Notes: generated from the letters alone by a model not told the origin. Counted from the first letter of the stretch, positions 38,000 through 47,596 are shown. The stretch is DNA of 64,000 nucleotides from Rhodocyclaceae bacterium (GCA_023150275.1 JAKLLG010000002.1:200511-264510); one strand, 5' to 3'. A program made the numbers and translations.

Positions 38000-39564
38000 A
38001 GATCATTGCCCTCACCTGATTGGCGAGCCGCGATTAGCGACAGCAGGATGGCTCTTGCTTCTGCGCCTAACTGGCCGCCGTAATCGGCAACGATACTGTC
38101 AAACGTCCCACCCACATCGACAGCACGCTGCATCATCTCGTGGAATCCCGACTTAGAGACCTCGAGCCCGAAGATCTCTCGGGTCAAGATCCCAACGTTT
38201 TCGCCGAACGTCTCGCGCTCGGGCCTATCAGAACGACCTTCCGCCCGGAATCTTGTGAGCTTCCATACACACGAGCGTGGTACCTCTTGCAAGACTACGG
38301 GGGAATGTGTCGCGATGATGGCAACACCATTCCGGCTGTACAGCAATTCAGAAAGTGCTCGTGTGAACGCAGAGAGCAGCGGCGGATGCAAATGACTTTC
38401 GGGTTCATCCAGAAGAACTAGCGTTTTTTCTTCTACGGTATCTACGAGTTTGGTAATTGTCAGCAAGACGATGGAGTGCCCCGAACTCATTCGACCAGCC
38501 ATCGAACCGGCTGCCTTAATTGCATCCTTATCTTCCAGACTGAGTAGCCGTTCCAAATCCATCTCTTCAAAGTTGGGATCGGATTCAAGGCGCTTGATGG
38601 CCTTATGCCACCTGTCTCGTTTTGCAGGTTGACTCAAACATGATCGGAAACTTGTAACGAAGTCATTTACCAGGTCTGCATCCGTCTTAGGGGGAAGCTT
38701 CTTATCGGCGCCATGCCCAAATCTCGCATTCTTCATTCCGATATAGAAATATGCGGGGCCCGCAGTTCGATCAGACCTGTCCTCGGGTGGAAGAAATGGG
38801 TCGAACGCGCTGAAGGACACCGACACAACGCTGCTGAAGTACTCTTTTGACAGAGGCTGCTTCGAGTTAAATATGCCATGCTCGTAGAAACTGTGCGCAG
38901 GTTGATCCTGGCGCATTAATCCCAAGAGAGCCGCAACCATATTGTTCAGTAGGGTTGTCTTGCCGACCCCATTTCGGCCAATAAGGACATGAATATTCGT
39001 CGACGGTCTTGAAGACGGTTCAACACGGAAATCCAGTTCAACCCCGGCATGTCGTTGGTCTCCTTCTTGTGCGTATGAGAAATGGAAGTCTGTAAGTTCG
39101 ACTTCGCCGTTTAGCACGCGCCTGAATTGACCGTGAATCGCCGACATACTGACGCCACGCATCAAGGAATCCTTGAAAACCTTCTCGTTTTGTGCGGAAA
39201 CCAGCACGGACTCGTCTGCAACAACGTCTCTTAGTGCACGGAGGATCAACGCTCGATCATTGGGCGATAATTGGCCAACGGCATTCTTGTAGTACTCAAC
39301 ATCCTGACCAAGAGAAAACCAGCCTTCGGGAAGATTGACGAAGGTTTCAGGAAGCTTCTCTCGCGTCCAGCCCTTGGGTTGTCCAACGTACCCAATTTTC
39401 ACACTGCCAAGGTCAATCTGTTTGCCCTGGAGATCGTAGAGAGTCACACTAAACGATGTCTTGAACGAATAGTCGTCCCAATCGCCCGATGAAAGCTGAA
39501 CGACTCCTCTCACCCTCTCCGAGGGTCTCTCCCTAACACCAAGTACCTTGAACGATATCTGCAC
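37996..39564 (-). CDS. AAA/ABC-type ATPase, Septu PtuA-like
   Basis: 522 aa. Walker A GRNGVGKTTLLNNM near residue 195, signature-like SSGHSIVLLTITKLVD near 365, Walker B TLVLLDEPESHLHPPLL near 385, and a His in IATHSPVVLQEVPR: an SMC/Rad50/ABC-type ATPase (AAA_21 class) with a large insertion between the Walker motifs. The first ~160 residues are an unrecognised beta-rich N-domain. Start is GTG 39564 with AAGGA upstream. Coupled to the HNH gene. Codon and base use are AT-richer than the core genes, indicating acquisition. Confidence 0.87.
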   Translation of the reverse strand: MQISFKVLGVRERPSERVRGVVQLSSGDWDDYSFKTSFSVTLYDLQGKQIDLGSVKIGYVGQPKGWTREKLPETFVNLPEGWFSLGQDVEYYKNAVGQLSPNDRALILRALRDVVADESVLVSAQNEKVFKDSLMRGVSMSAIHGQFRRVLNGEVELTDFHFSYAQEGDQRHAGVELDFRVEPSSRPSTNIHVLIGRNGVGKTTLLNNMVAALLGLMRQDQPAHSFYEHGIFNSKQPLSKEYFSSVVSVSFSAFDPFLPPEDRSDRTAGPAYFYIGMKNARFGHGADKKLPPKTDADLVNDFVTSFRSCLSQPAKRDRWHKAIKRLESDPNFEEMDLERLLSLEDKDAIKAAGSMAGRMSSGHSIVLLTITKLVDTVEEKTLVLLDEPESHLHPPLLSAFTRALSELLYSRNGVAIIATHSPVVLQEVPRSCVWKLTRFRAEGRSDRPERETFGENVGILTREIFGLEVSKSGFHEMMQRAVDVGGTFDSIVADYGGQLGAEARAILLSLIAARQSGEGNDL

Positions 39565-39796
39565 TGGATTTCCTTAAATTGTTGGATTCAACTCAATTGC
39601 GTTAGTACAAAAGATCGTTCATGCCCGAATGCCATGAATGCCAGCAGTGACGTAAATTGTAGCCGTTTGATTCGCATTAGCCGCACGGCAACAAAGGTAA
39701 GCAGAAGGCTGGCAATTAGACTCTGCTTGCCATGGAGCGACTTGGGGCCTTTCTGTGCTTGTCCGTATGATTGCAAGTTGGACAGCCCTTTTGCAT

Positions 39797-41170
39797 ATGA
39801 ATATGGATTATTCTCAACTTCGCAGGGTACTTGAACCACTGATAACCGGTCTCAAGGACGCCGGGACGCATATCATGCTGCCGACACTCTGCGAAGAACT
39901 GGGGTTGCCATCTCCTGGCCCCGATGGTTCCAAGCGCGAACGCATGGAGGCCAGCTTCAACGCACTCACGGACGAGGAGCTACCGGCAGTCGCCCGCAAA
40001 CTGTTGATCTGCCATCCACCCAGTGCCACGATACGTAACCAGATTCAGGACATCCTTTGGAGCGGCGGCCTATACCCTTCCATACCGAAGCGATATCGGC
40101 GCGAGGTTGCGCGCAGGCTCAACAGCGAAGAACTCTACGGAGATGCGCGCAGGTTTGACAAGCTGCTAGAGCAGCTCTGGATCCTGGACGCCGACGACTG
40201 GATGGTGCTGCTTGGCAGTATGCGCACGGGATTGCGCACCGAGATTCAACAGCATGTACACCGAAACCCAGAGGACTGGCCAGCAGAAATTCTGTTCGAC
40301 AAGTTGGGGGCATACGATGCATCTGACCGGCGCTTCGCCTTGTTTCTTGAAGGTCTTGCGTCCGCGGATGTCCGTCCTGACGAAGCTGCTCAGCGCCATT
40401 TCGTGGCCTGCATTAACGAACCGCTACGCAGTTGCGGCGTCGAGTTGCGCGAAACAGGCTCTGAAGGCGGCTATCCGACCTTTTCCGTGGTCTCACTTCA
40501 CGCGGCGACCAAAGGCCGTCCCAAAAACCTTATTTTTGCCTCGCCCGACAAGCCCGACCTGCGCTTCCGAGATGCCCTGGACAACGATGTAGAGATCGTC
40601 ACCAATGCCGACAAGGTACTCGTCTATGACCGGCCAATCGGCAATGAGGGACTCCGTTGGAATGACCTGCAACAGTGGTGGAGCGAAACGGAGCAGATCG
40701 CCGATGCCAACACGGCCAAGCGGTCCCTGTTTGCACGTCTGAAGGCCAGCTTGCCGCATAACTCCCCACCGCAAACGCTGTTGTTTGATGCTTTCTTCGA
40801 GGGTTTCCGCGGCGCGGTACCGCTTCTGCCAGCGCTACTCCCTGAAGTCTGGCTGCACTGGGATCCGCGGACCATCAAAGAGCGCGGTCGAGACGCTCTC
40901 CTGCGGTTTCGCATGGACTTCCTACTCTTGCTGCCGCAAGGCGTGCGCGTCGTCATTGAGGTAGACGGGAAGCATCATTATGCGGATGCCTCCGGTAGTG
41001 CCGACGTGCAACGCTATGCGCAAATGGTCAAGGCCGACCGGGAACTCAAACTCGCTGGCTATGAAGTCTTTCGATTCGGGGCAGCGGAATTGCAGGCGCC
41101 GACTACAAAAGCAGACGTCAAAGCCTTTTTCGACGCACTGTTCAAGCGCTACGGCGTGCCAACGAACTGA
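39797..41170 (+). CDS. Probable defence protein: AbiJ-like N-terminus with PD-(D/E)XK nuclease C-terminus
   Basis: 457 aa from ATG 39797; ATG 39803 (MDYSQL) is equally possible, and neither has a clear ribosome site. The N-terminal ~90 residues (TLCEELGLPSPGPDGSKRER then ARKLLICHPPSATIRNQIQDILW) look like an AbiJ N-terminal domain, which recurs at the front of abortive-infection effectors. The C-terminal ~90 residues (RFRMDFLLLLPQGVRVVIEV then DGKHHYAD, later LKLAGYEVFRFGAAEL) fit a PD-(D/E)XK/Vsr-DUF559-type nuclease with D...ExDGK. The middle is unrecognised. Divergent from the Septu-like pair. Confidence 0.65.
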   Translation: MNMDYSQLRRVLEPLITGLKDAGTHIMLPTLCEELGLPSPGPDGSKRERMEASFNALTDEELPAVARKLLICHPPSATIRNQIQDILWSGGLYPSIPKRYRREVARRLNSEELYGDARRFDKLLEQLWILDADDWMVLLGSMRTGLRTEIQQHVHRNPEDWPAEILFDKLGAYDASDRRFALFLEGLASADVRPDEAAQRHFVACINEPLRSCGVELRETGSEGGYPTFSVVSLHAATKGRPKNLIFASPDKPDLRFRDALDNDVEIVTNADKVLVYDRPIGNEGLRWNDLQQWWSETEQIADANTAKRSLFARLKASLPHNSPPQTLLFDAFFEGFRGAVPLLPALLPEVWLHWDPRTIKERGRDALLRFRMDFLLLLPQGVRVVIEVDGKHHYADASGSADVQRYAQMVKADRELKLAGYEVFRFGAAELQAPTTKADVKAFFDALFKRYGVPTN

Positions 41171-41214
41171 GACCATGACCTGTCCCAGCCACGAACCCAT
41201 CCCGCGAGAATGCC

Positions 41215-41847
41215 ATGCAGAACCAGGAAGATGATGCAGCAGTAGAGTTAGATCCTCTCCCAATAGTGAAGTCGCCATCGGAGTTTGCCGGCCAACAGCT
41301 TTTCATCCAAGGAGAGGACTGGTACAACAATGCCATGCTAGGGTGGACTCATTTCCCCTGGGATATCTACGCCGCTGGCTACAAGGACGCCGCCGACGTA
41401 CTGGTGCAGGCGCTCATCCATAGTCAAGCGCCGCTCGATAGCGTGGTCTATCCCTTGGTATTCCTCTACCGCCAAGGACTGGAACTGGAGCTGAAGCTCT
41501 TACTGCCGCTGGCTCGTTGCTTGGCAGGCAAGGAAACCGCCAGAGATCTTCAGCACGGCCTGATGCCGCTTTGGCGTGAACTTAGGCAGCTACTGGAGCA
41601 GTTGGACCCTCGTGCAGATGACAAGGAGCTGCCAGCAATCGAAAGCTTCATCTTCCAGTTGGATACCATCGATCCGGGCTCTTTCGCATTTCGATACCCG
41701 ATAAACAAGAAAGGCGAGGTCTCGCTTCCGGAATTGCGGCACGTTAACGTTCGACACCTATCCGAAATCATGGACAGTGTGTTCATGCTGTTGGGCGGTA
41801 TCCATTCCTGGATGAGTGAGATGGAACAGAACTGCGGCTATTGCTGA
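41215..41847 (+). CDS. Helical protein of unknown function, HEPN-like pattern
   Basis: 210 aa, starting 44 bases after the nuclease gene and probably co-transcribed. It has a pattern seen in uncharacterised HEPN-like proteins of defence regions: SVVYPLVFLYRQGLELELKLLL near residue 78, then HGLMPLWRELRQLLEQ and FAFRYPINKKG. The RNase Rx4-6H motif of active HEPN toxins is not clear (RDLQH has only three residues between). No signal peptide. Function unknown. Confidence 0.6.
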   Translation: MQNQEDDAAVELDPLPIVKSPSEFAGQQLFIQGEDWYNNAMLGWTHFPWDIYAAGYKDAADVLVQALIHSQAPLDSVVYPLVFLYRQGLELELKLLLPLARCLAGKETARDLQHGLMPLWRELRQLLEQLDPRADDKELPAIESFIFQLDTIDPGSFAFRYPINKKGEVSLPELRHVNVRHLSEIMDSVFMLLGGIHSWMSEMEQNCGYC

Positions 41848-42052
41848 TTTTTTCGCGACCCTCGCAGCCTACTAGACACCATCAGCTGCTTGCTCTCACT
41901 TAGCGGACAATTGAAGTAGATAGGGCTAATGGCAGCTTTGGCCGAGGTGCTTCCGTAAGTCGTCCGGCAGGTTTCGGACTCAACTGCTCCATGGCTTGGA
42001 GCCTTTGGAGAGCAAATGGCCGTAAGATTCTGGCTGGCAGGAGTCTCTGGCT
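41848..42052. other. Non-coding stretch between the island genes and the hemH remnant
   Basis: 205 bases with no supported ORF, RNA or terminator. It ends at the decayed ferrochelatase fragment. Confidence 0.5.
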
Positions 42053-42156
42053 TTAAACCTCCCGCATCGACCAGCTGCCAAGGCGGGGCTTGATCAGCCT
42101 CGTGTGTGCGGCGATCCAGTCATCGCGTTCGCTGAGCGTCGGGATGTGGTGGTTTC
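42053..42156 (-). pseudogene. hemH: Decayed 3' fragment of a ferrochelatase gene
   Basis: On the minus strand this reads [24 protein letters not shown] then a stop, matching the C-terminus of the intact HemH ([25 protein letters not shown]). The DNA aligns without gaps to 42901-42990 over about 90 bases at roughly three quarters identity by hand count, with a core (about 42108-42140) almost identical to 42944-42976. It has no start and no catalytic part. Differences are mostly transitions, fitting drift of an old duplicate or a diverged homologue end. Confidence 0.75.
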
Positions 42157-42166
42157 AACGCTGCCG

Positions 42167-42457
42167 TCACGCCATCGTCAAATCGACCCGGCGCCCGGCC
42201 CTGGCGGCCAGCGTGACCAGCATGTCGAGGCTGAATTTTTGCCATTTGCCGCGCACCAGATCGGATACCCGCGACTGGCCGATGTGCAGATGATCGGCAG
42301 CTTGCTGCTGTGTCCAGCCGCGCTCGGCAATCGTCGCTCGGAGCCCCGCCATCAGGTCGGCGCGCAGCTTGAGCAGCACCGCCTCTTCGTTCTCGAAGCC
42401 GAGGTCAGTGAAGACATTGCCGCTCGATTCGCTCACCCGTTCGTTTTTCTGTGCCAT
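42167..42457 (-). CDS. HigA-like antitoxin, XRE-type HTH
   Basis: 96 aa from MAQKNERVSES. A helix-turn-helix covers about residues 40-80 (LRATIAERGWTQQQAADHLHIGQSRVSDLVRGKWQKFSLDML), the HTH_37/NadS-like class that partners phage-type RelE/HigB toxins. It starts one base after the toxin stop. Expected to neutralise the toxin and repress the shared promoter. Confidence 0.88.
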   Translation of the reverse strand: MAQKNERVSESSGNVFTDLGFENEEAVLLKLRADLMAGLRATIAERGWTQQQAADHLHIGQSRVSDLVRGKWQKFSLDMLVTLAARAGRRVDLTMA

Positions 42458-42458
42458 A

Positions 42459-42773
42459 TCAACCTCCGATCTGCCTGTAGCGCCTGGCTGCCAGTTCGAT
42501 GTCTTCCTTGCGTGTTTTCTGCGTCTTCTTCTGGAAGGCATGCAAGACATACACGGCATCATCGAACCTGGCGACATAGATCACCCGCCACTCGCCCATC
42601 ACCCGCAAGCGGATTTCGTAGGCGCCCGGCCCGACATTCAGCATGGGCTTGAAGTCTGAGGGCATCAGGCCCGCCTGCACCGCATGCAGTTCGAAACCGG
42701 CCTCTCGCTTTGCTTCGGCAGGGAAGTCCTTGAGATCGTCGAGGCTTGAGCCGATGAAGCGGAGGGGGGGCAC
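42459..42773 (-). CDS. RelE/HigB-like toxin (phage-derived Gp49-like)
   Basis: 104 aa. PLRFIGSSLDDLKDFPAEAKREAGFELHAVQAGL then YEIRLRVMGEWRVIYVARFDDAVYVLHAFQKKTQKT, the RelE-fold core with the basic C-terminal KKTQKT typical of ribosome-dependent mRNA interferases. The toxin gene comes first, as in higBA. It lies between the hemH remnant and intact hemH. Confidence 0.88.
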   Translation of the reverse strand: MPPLRFIGSSLDDLKDFPAEAKREAGFELHAVQAGLMPSDFKPMLNVGPGAYEIRLRVMGEWRVIYVARFDDAVYVLHAFQKKTQKTRKEDIELAARRYRQIGG

Positions 42774-42830
42774 AGACTGGAATATATACCTGCTTAGAAA
42801 ATTATCAAAGTATTTTGATAATTCCCGCGT

Positions 42831-43937
42831 TCAGTTTGCCGCCCCCAACGCTTTCGCCCGCGTCGCCGACAGCGCCAGCGCTGCGCCATCCGTCGCTTCC
42901 CGCGTCGGCCAGCCGCCGAGGTGGGATTCGATGAGGCCGGCAAGCGCGGCGATCCAGTCGTCGCGTTCGTTGAGCGCGGCGATGTAGTGGTATTCGCCGC
43001 CGCCGGCCTGCAGGAAATCGGCCTTGCCTTCCATGGCGATTTCTTCCAGCGTTTCCAGACAGTCGCCGACGAAGCCGGGGCAGATGACGTCGACGCGCTT
43101 GACGCCCTCTTTTGCCATCGCCTGCAGCGTCGGCGCGGTGTAGGGCTGCAGCCATTCCGCCTTGCCGAAACGGCTCTGGAAGGTGATGCGGTATTGCTCG
43201 GGTTTGAGCGCCAGCGCTTCGGCGAGCAGGCGGCCGGTCTTCTGGCATTCGCAGTGATAGGGGTCGCCTTTTTCCAGCGTGAAGCGCGGCACGCCGTGGA
43301 AGCTCATCACCAGTTGGTAGGCCTCGTCGGGGCGACCGTGCTTTATCCAGTGTTCGCGCACGCTGGCGGCGAGGGCCTCGATGTAGCCGGGCAGGTCGCA
43401 GAAGCTGCGGATGGCGCGCAGTTCGGGCTGGTTGCGCTGCGTGGTCGCCCAGCGGTACGCCTCGTCCAGCGCCGTGGCGCTGGTGCTGCCGGCGTATTGC
43501 GGATAGAGCGGTACGAGCAGGAAGCGCTTGCAGCCGGCGGCCTTGAGCCTGTCGAGCACGCTGGCGACCGAGGGCTGGCCGTAGCGCATGGCGTAATCGA
43601 CGACGAGGTTGCGGTGGCCGGCCTGCCCGAGCAGGCCGCGCACCAGCTTTGTCTGGCGTTCGGTATGCACCTTCAGCGGTGAGCCTTCCGGCGTCCACAC
43701 CGTGGCGTATTTTTCGGCCGATTTCTTCGGGCGGGTGTTGAGGATGATGCCGTTCAGGATCAGCCACCAGATCGGGCGCGGAATCTCGACGACGCGCGGG
43801 TCGGAGAGGAATTCGCGCAGGTAGGTCTTCAGCGCCGGCGCCGTCGGCGCCTCCGGCGTGCCGAGGTTGATGAGGACGACCGCGCAGCGGGCGGGAGTGC
43901 CGTGCTGCCAGGTCGGCTCGGGGCGAACGTGGCTCAT
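42831..43937 (-). CDS. hemH: Ferrochelatase
   Basis: 368 aa from [13 protein letters not shown] (ATG 43937). [31 protein letters not shown] near the N-terminus, FSFHGVPRF-type His ([25 protein letters not shown]) and [20 protein letters not shown] are ferrochelatase signatures; [23 protein letters not shown] carries the second-shell Glu. Inserts Fe2+ into protoporphyrin IX. Lies 10 bases after hrcA, a common betaproteobacterial order. The island ends 57 bases past its stop. Confidence 0.97.
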   Translation of the reverse strand: MSHVRPEPTWQHGTPARCAVVLINLGTPEAPTAPALKTYLREFLSDPRVVEIPRPIWWLILNGIILNTRPKKSAEKYATVWTPEGSPLKVHTERQTKLVRGLLGQAGHRNLVVDYAMRYGQPSVASVLDRLKAAGCKRFLLVPLYPQYAGSTSATALDEAYRWATTQRNQPELRAIRSFCDLPGYIEALAASVREHWIKHGRPDEAYQLVMSFHGVPRFTLEKGDPYHCECQKTGRLLAEALALKPEQYRITFQSRFGKAEWLQPYTAPTLQAMAKEGVKRVDVICPGFVGDCLETLEEIAMEGKADFLQAGGGEYHYIAALNERDDWIAALAGLIESHLGGWPTREATDGAALALSATRAKALGAAN

Positions 43938-43947
43938 CGGGGCTCCT

Positions 43948-44976
43948 TCAGGCGTTGCTCTGGTAGGTGAGGGCGGAGGAAAGCAGCTTGGCTGTGATGT
44001 CGACAATGGGGATGACACGCTCGTAGGCCATACGCGTCGGGCCGATGACGCCGACCGAGCCGACGATGCGGCCATTCACCTCGTAGGGTGCGGCGACGAC
44101 GCTGCATTCGTCGAGCGGGGCGAGGCCGGATTCGCCGCCGATGAAGATCTGCACGCCTTCGGCATTGCCGGACACTTCGAGCAGCTGGACGAGGCCAGTG
44201 CGCTGCTCGAAGAGGTCGAACAGTTCGCGCAGGCGCTTCATGTTGGTCGAGAATTCCTCGACTTCGAGCAGGTTCTTCTCGCCGGTGATCACGTAGGGGG
44301 TGCCGGCGGCGCTGATCGCCTCGTCGCCAGCAGCCAGCGCCGCCGCCATCAGTGATTGCAGGTCGGTGCGCAGCTGGCGCAGCTCTTCCTGCAGGCGCAG
44401 GCGAATCTGGTCGAAATCGAGGCCGGCGAAGTGCTGGTTGAGGATGTTGGCGGCGGTGACGAGCTCGCTCGGCGAATAACCGCGCTCGGTGAGCAGGATG
44501 CGGTTCTGCACGTCGCCGTCGGCGGTGACGAGGATGAGCAGGATGCGTTTTTCGGAGAGGCTGACGAATTCGATCTGGCGGATGCGCGGACTGGCGCGGC
44601 GCGGCGCGATGACGATGCCGGCGAAGTGCGTGAGGCCGGAGAGCAGGTGCGAGGCGTTGCTGATCAGCTGCTGCGGCTGCGCCGAGTGGAACTGATCCTC
44701 GATTTCCTCGACGCGCGCGCGTTCCAGCGGGTAGACGGTAAGCAGGCTGTCGACGAAGAAGCGGTAGCCGCGCGCGGTCGGTACGCGTCCGGCCGAGGTG
44801 TGCGGACTGGCGATGAAGCCGGCGTCTTCCAGGTCGGCCATGACGTTGCGCACGGTGGCGGCGGAGAGGTCGAGACCGGAGAACTTCGACAGGGCGCGCG
44901 AGCCGACCGGTTCGCCGTCGGCGATGTACCGTTCGACCAGGGTCTTCAGCAGGATGCGGGCGCGTTCGTCGAGCAT
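43948..44976 (-). CDS. hrcA: Heat-inducible transcription repressor HrcA
   Basis: 342 aa. N-terminal winged helix ([49 protein letters not shown]) and a C-terminal GAF-like domain with [24 protein letters not shown]-type ending. Represses groESL and sometimes dnaK through CIRCE operators. No CIRCE sequence was found upstream of grpE or dnaK in this window, so its targets are elsewhere. Divergent from nadK, 50 bases apart. Confidence 0.97.
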   Translation of the reverse strand: MLDERARILLKTLVERYIADGEPVGSRALSKFSGLDLSAATVRNVMADLEDAGFIASPHTSAGRVPTARGYRFFVDSLLTVYPLERARVEEIEDQFHSAQPQQLISNASHLLSGLTHFAGIVIAPRRASPRIRQIEFVSLSEKRILLILVTADGDVQNRILLTERGYSPSELVTAANILNQHFAGLDFDQIRLRLQEELRQLRTDLQSLMAAALAAGDEAISAAGTPYVITGEKNLLEVEEFSTNMKRLRELFDLFEQRTGLVQLLEVSGNAEGVQIFIGGESGLAPLDECSVVAAPYEVNGRIVGSVGVIGPTRMAYERVIPIVDITAKLLSSALTYQSNA

Positions 44977-45026
44977 GGCGGGATTCTACAAAAAAAGGCG
45001 CGCAGACTTGTGGAATAATTCCGGCC

Positions 45027-45926
45027 ATGAGCACCTTCCCGCGTTTCCCCCGAACCATTGCGCTGATCGGGCGCTATCAGAGCGCCGGCATTGCCGATGC
45101 ATTGCGACAGCTGGCGCGGTATCTGCACGAGCGTGGCGCGACAGTCGTGGTTGAGGAGGAAACGGCCGCCAACGTCGGCCGCGATGGCAGCGATCCCTGG
45201 GTTGGCGGCAGCTTCGAGGCCATCGGCGCCAGTGCCGATGTCGCCATCGTGCTCGGCGGCGACGGCACCATGCTCAACGCCGCGCGGCGGCTGGCGCGCT
45301 ACAAGGTGCCGCTGGTCGGCGTGAACCAGGGGCGACTCGGCTTCATGACCGACATTGCCCGCAGCGACATGCTGACCTGCATGGAAGACCTGCTCGACGG
45401 ACGCTTCGTTTCGGAAACGCGCATGCTGCTCGATGCCGAGGTGGTGCGCGAGGGCAAGGAAATCGACGAAAACCTCGCGCTCAACGATGTGGTGATCGAC
45501 AAGGGCGCCATCGGCCGCATGATCGAGTTTGAGCTGTTCATTGACGGCGAGTTCATCTACAACCTGCGCGCCGATGGCCTCATCGTGTCGACGCCGACCG
45601 GCTCGACGGCCTATGCGCTCTCTGCCAACGGGCCGATCCTGCACCCGCAGGTGGCCGGCATTGCGCTGGTGCCGCTCTGCCCGCATGCGCTCACGAACCG
45701 GCCGATCCTGGTGAGTGCCGATGCCGAGATCGAGTTGCGCATCACGCATGCCGTCGATTGCCGCGCGCACTTCGACGGGCAGGTGACCGTCGATCTGCGG
45801 CGCGACGATGCGGTGCGCCTGCGCCGCTCCGACTATTCGATCTGCTTCCTGCATCCGCCCGGTTACAGCTACTTCGCGATGCTGCGCCAGAAGCTGCAAT
45901 GGAGCGAACGCCCGAAAGGGCAGTGA
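45027..45926 (+). CDS. nadK: NAD kinase
   Basis: 299 aa. [11 protein letters not shown] (GGDGT) near residue 74, [12 protein letters not shown], and [24 protein letters not shown] ([10 protein letters not shown]) are the diagnostic motifs. Phosphorylates NAD to NADP with ATP. Followed 10 bases later by recN, the usual arrangement. Confidence 0.98.
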   Translation: MSTFPRFPRTIALIGRYQSAGIADALRQLARYLHERGATVVVEEETAANVGRDGSDPWVGGSFEAIGASADVAIVLGGDGTMLNAARRLARYKVPLVGVNQGRLGFMTDIARSDMLTCMEDLLDGRFVSETRMLLDAEVVREGKEIDENLALNDVVIDKGAIGRMIEFELFIDGEFIYNLRADGLIVSTPTGSTAYALSANGPILHPQVAGIALVPLCPHALTNRPILVSADAEIELRITHAVDCRAHFDGQVTVDLRRDDAVRLRRSDYSICFLHPPGYSYFAMLRQKLQWSERPKGQ

Positions 45927-45936
45927 TTTTCCACTG

Positions 45937-47592
45937 ATGCTGCTACGTCTCTCGATCCGCGATTTCATTCTTGTCGACCGTCTGGCGCTCGACTTTGCGC
46001 CCGGTTTCGGCGCGCTCACCGGCGAAACCGGCGCCGGCAAATCCATTCTTGTCGATGCGCTTGCCTTCGTGCTCGGCGATCGCGCCGATGCGTCGCTGGT
46101 GCGCGGCGGCAGCGAGCGTGCCGAGGTTTCGGCGGAGTTCGAGGTCGATCGTCTGCCGGCGGTTTGCGCCTGGCTGCGCGAACAGGAGATGGAGGCCGAC
46201 GAAGGCCTGATCCTGCGCCGCACGCTCGATGCCGGCGGCCGCTCGCGGGTGTGGATCAATGGCTCACCGTCGACCGTGCAGCAACTGCGCGAGGTTTCCG
46301 AACTGCTCGTCGACATTCACGGTCAGCATGCGCATCAATCCCTGCTGCGCGGCGATGCGCAGCGCGCTTTGCTCGATGGCCACGCTGGTCTCTCCGCTGC
46401 GGTGGCGTCGGTCGGCCTTGCCTGGCGTGTCTGGCGCGATGCTTCGGCGGCGCTGGCTGCGGCCACCGGTGGTGCCGAGGCCCTGGTGCGTGAGCGCGAC
46501 GAACTGCTCTGGCAGGTGGGTGAGATCGAGGCGCTGTCGCTGACGGCCGAAGGCTGGGAGGCGCTGAATCAGGAACATCGTCGCCTTGCGCACGCCGCCG
46601 GATTGATCGAAGGCGTGCAGGTGGCGCTGGCCACGCTGGCTGATGGTGATGCCGCCTGCGAGGCGCAGGTCGATGCCGTTGCTGCCCGCCTCGACGATCT
46701 GGCCGGTTACGACCCGGCGCTGAGCGAGGTGGCCGCGCTGGTGCAATCGGCGCAGACCGAACTGGCCGAAGCGGTGTCGGCCCTGCGTCGCTACGCCGAC
46801 CGGGCCGAACTCGACCCCGGCCGTCTGCAGGCCGTGGAACGCGAAATCGAGGCGGTGCTCGCCTGCGCGCGCAAGCTCAGGGTGCCGCCGGAGCAACTGC
46901 CGGAACAACTCGCCTCGGCCCGCCAACGCCTTGCCGAACTCGGTGACGCCGCTGACATCGCAGCGCTTGAAAAGCGGGTGGCGGTGGCGCAGGCCGATTA
47001 CGAGGCGCAGGCGGCGAAACTTACGAATTCCCGCGCCACGGCGGCCAAGGCGCTCGCCGCCGAGGTGAGCAAGGTGATGCAGGATCTGGCGCTCGCCGGC
47101 GGTCGCTTCGAGGTGGCCTTGCTGCCGCTTGAGTCTGGCGGCGCCTACGGCCGGGAGCAGGTCGAGTTCCGTATTTCCGGGCTTGCCGGCGGCGAGGCGA
47201 GATCGCTCGCCAAGGTGGCTTCAGGGGGCGAACTGTCGCGTATCAGCCTTGCGATCCAGGTGGTGACGAGCCGCGCTGCTTGTGTGCCGACCCTGGTCTT
47301 CGATGAAGTGGATGTCGGCATTGGCGGCGGCGTCGCCGAGGTGGTGGGGCGTCTGCTCGCCTCGCTCGGAAGCGACCGCCAGGTACTGTGCGTGACCCAT
47401 CTGCCGCAGGTGGCGGCGCGCGCCGGCTGGCAGTGGCAGGTGACGAAGGGGCGCGATGGCGAAGCGGTGACCAGCCGTGTCGTTGCGCTGGATGTCGAGG
47501 GCCGCATCGAGGAAATCGCACGCATGCTCGGTGGTGTCGAAATCACGGCGATCACGCGGCAGCATGCGCGCGAGATGCTCGCTGCGGGTTGA
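45937..47592 (+). CDS. recN: DNA repair protein RecN
   Basis: 551 aa from MLLRLSIRDFILVDRLALDF. Walker A GETGAGKSILVDAL near residue 30, coiled-coil middle, signature ASGGELSRISLAIQVV and Walker B PTLVFDEVDVGIGG, then VTHLPQVAARA: an SMC-like ATPase for double-strand break repair. The in-frame region back to 45808 overlaps nadK and is rejected. No LexA box was seen before it. Confidence 0.97.
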   Translation: MLLRLSIRDFILVDRLALDFAPGFGALTGETGAGKSILVDALAFVLGDRADASLVRGGSERAEVSAEFEVDRLPAVCAWLREQEMEADEGLILRRTLDAGGRSRVWINGSPSTVQQLREVSELLVDIHGQHAHQSLLRGDAQRALLDGHAGLSAAVASVGLAWRVWRDASAALAAATGGAEALVRERDELLWQVGEIEALSLTAEGWEALNQEHRRLAHAAGLIEGVQVALATLADGDAACEAQVDAVAARLDDLAGYDPALSEVAALVQSAQTELAEAVSALRRYADRAELDPGRLQAVEREIEAVLACARKLRVPPEQLPEQLASARQRLAELGDAADIAALEKRVAVAQADYEAQAAKLTNSRATAAKALAAEVSKVMQDLALAGGRFEVALLPLESGGAYGREQVEFRISGLAGGEARSLAKVASGGELSRISLAIQVVTSRAACVPTLVFDEVDVGIGGGVAEVVGRLLASLGSDRQVLCVTHLPQVAARAGWQWQVTKGRDGEAVTSRVVALDVEGRIEEIARMLGGVEITAITRQHAREMLAAG

Positions 47593-47596
47593 AGCT

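Noticed and set aside
42104-42652. Plus-strand 182-codon frame across the toxin-antitoxin region
   Set aside because: Antisense to the HTH antitoxin and RelE-like toxin, whose families are clear.
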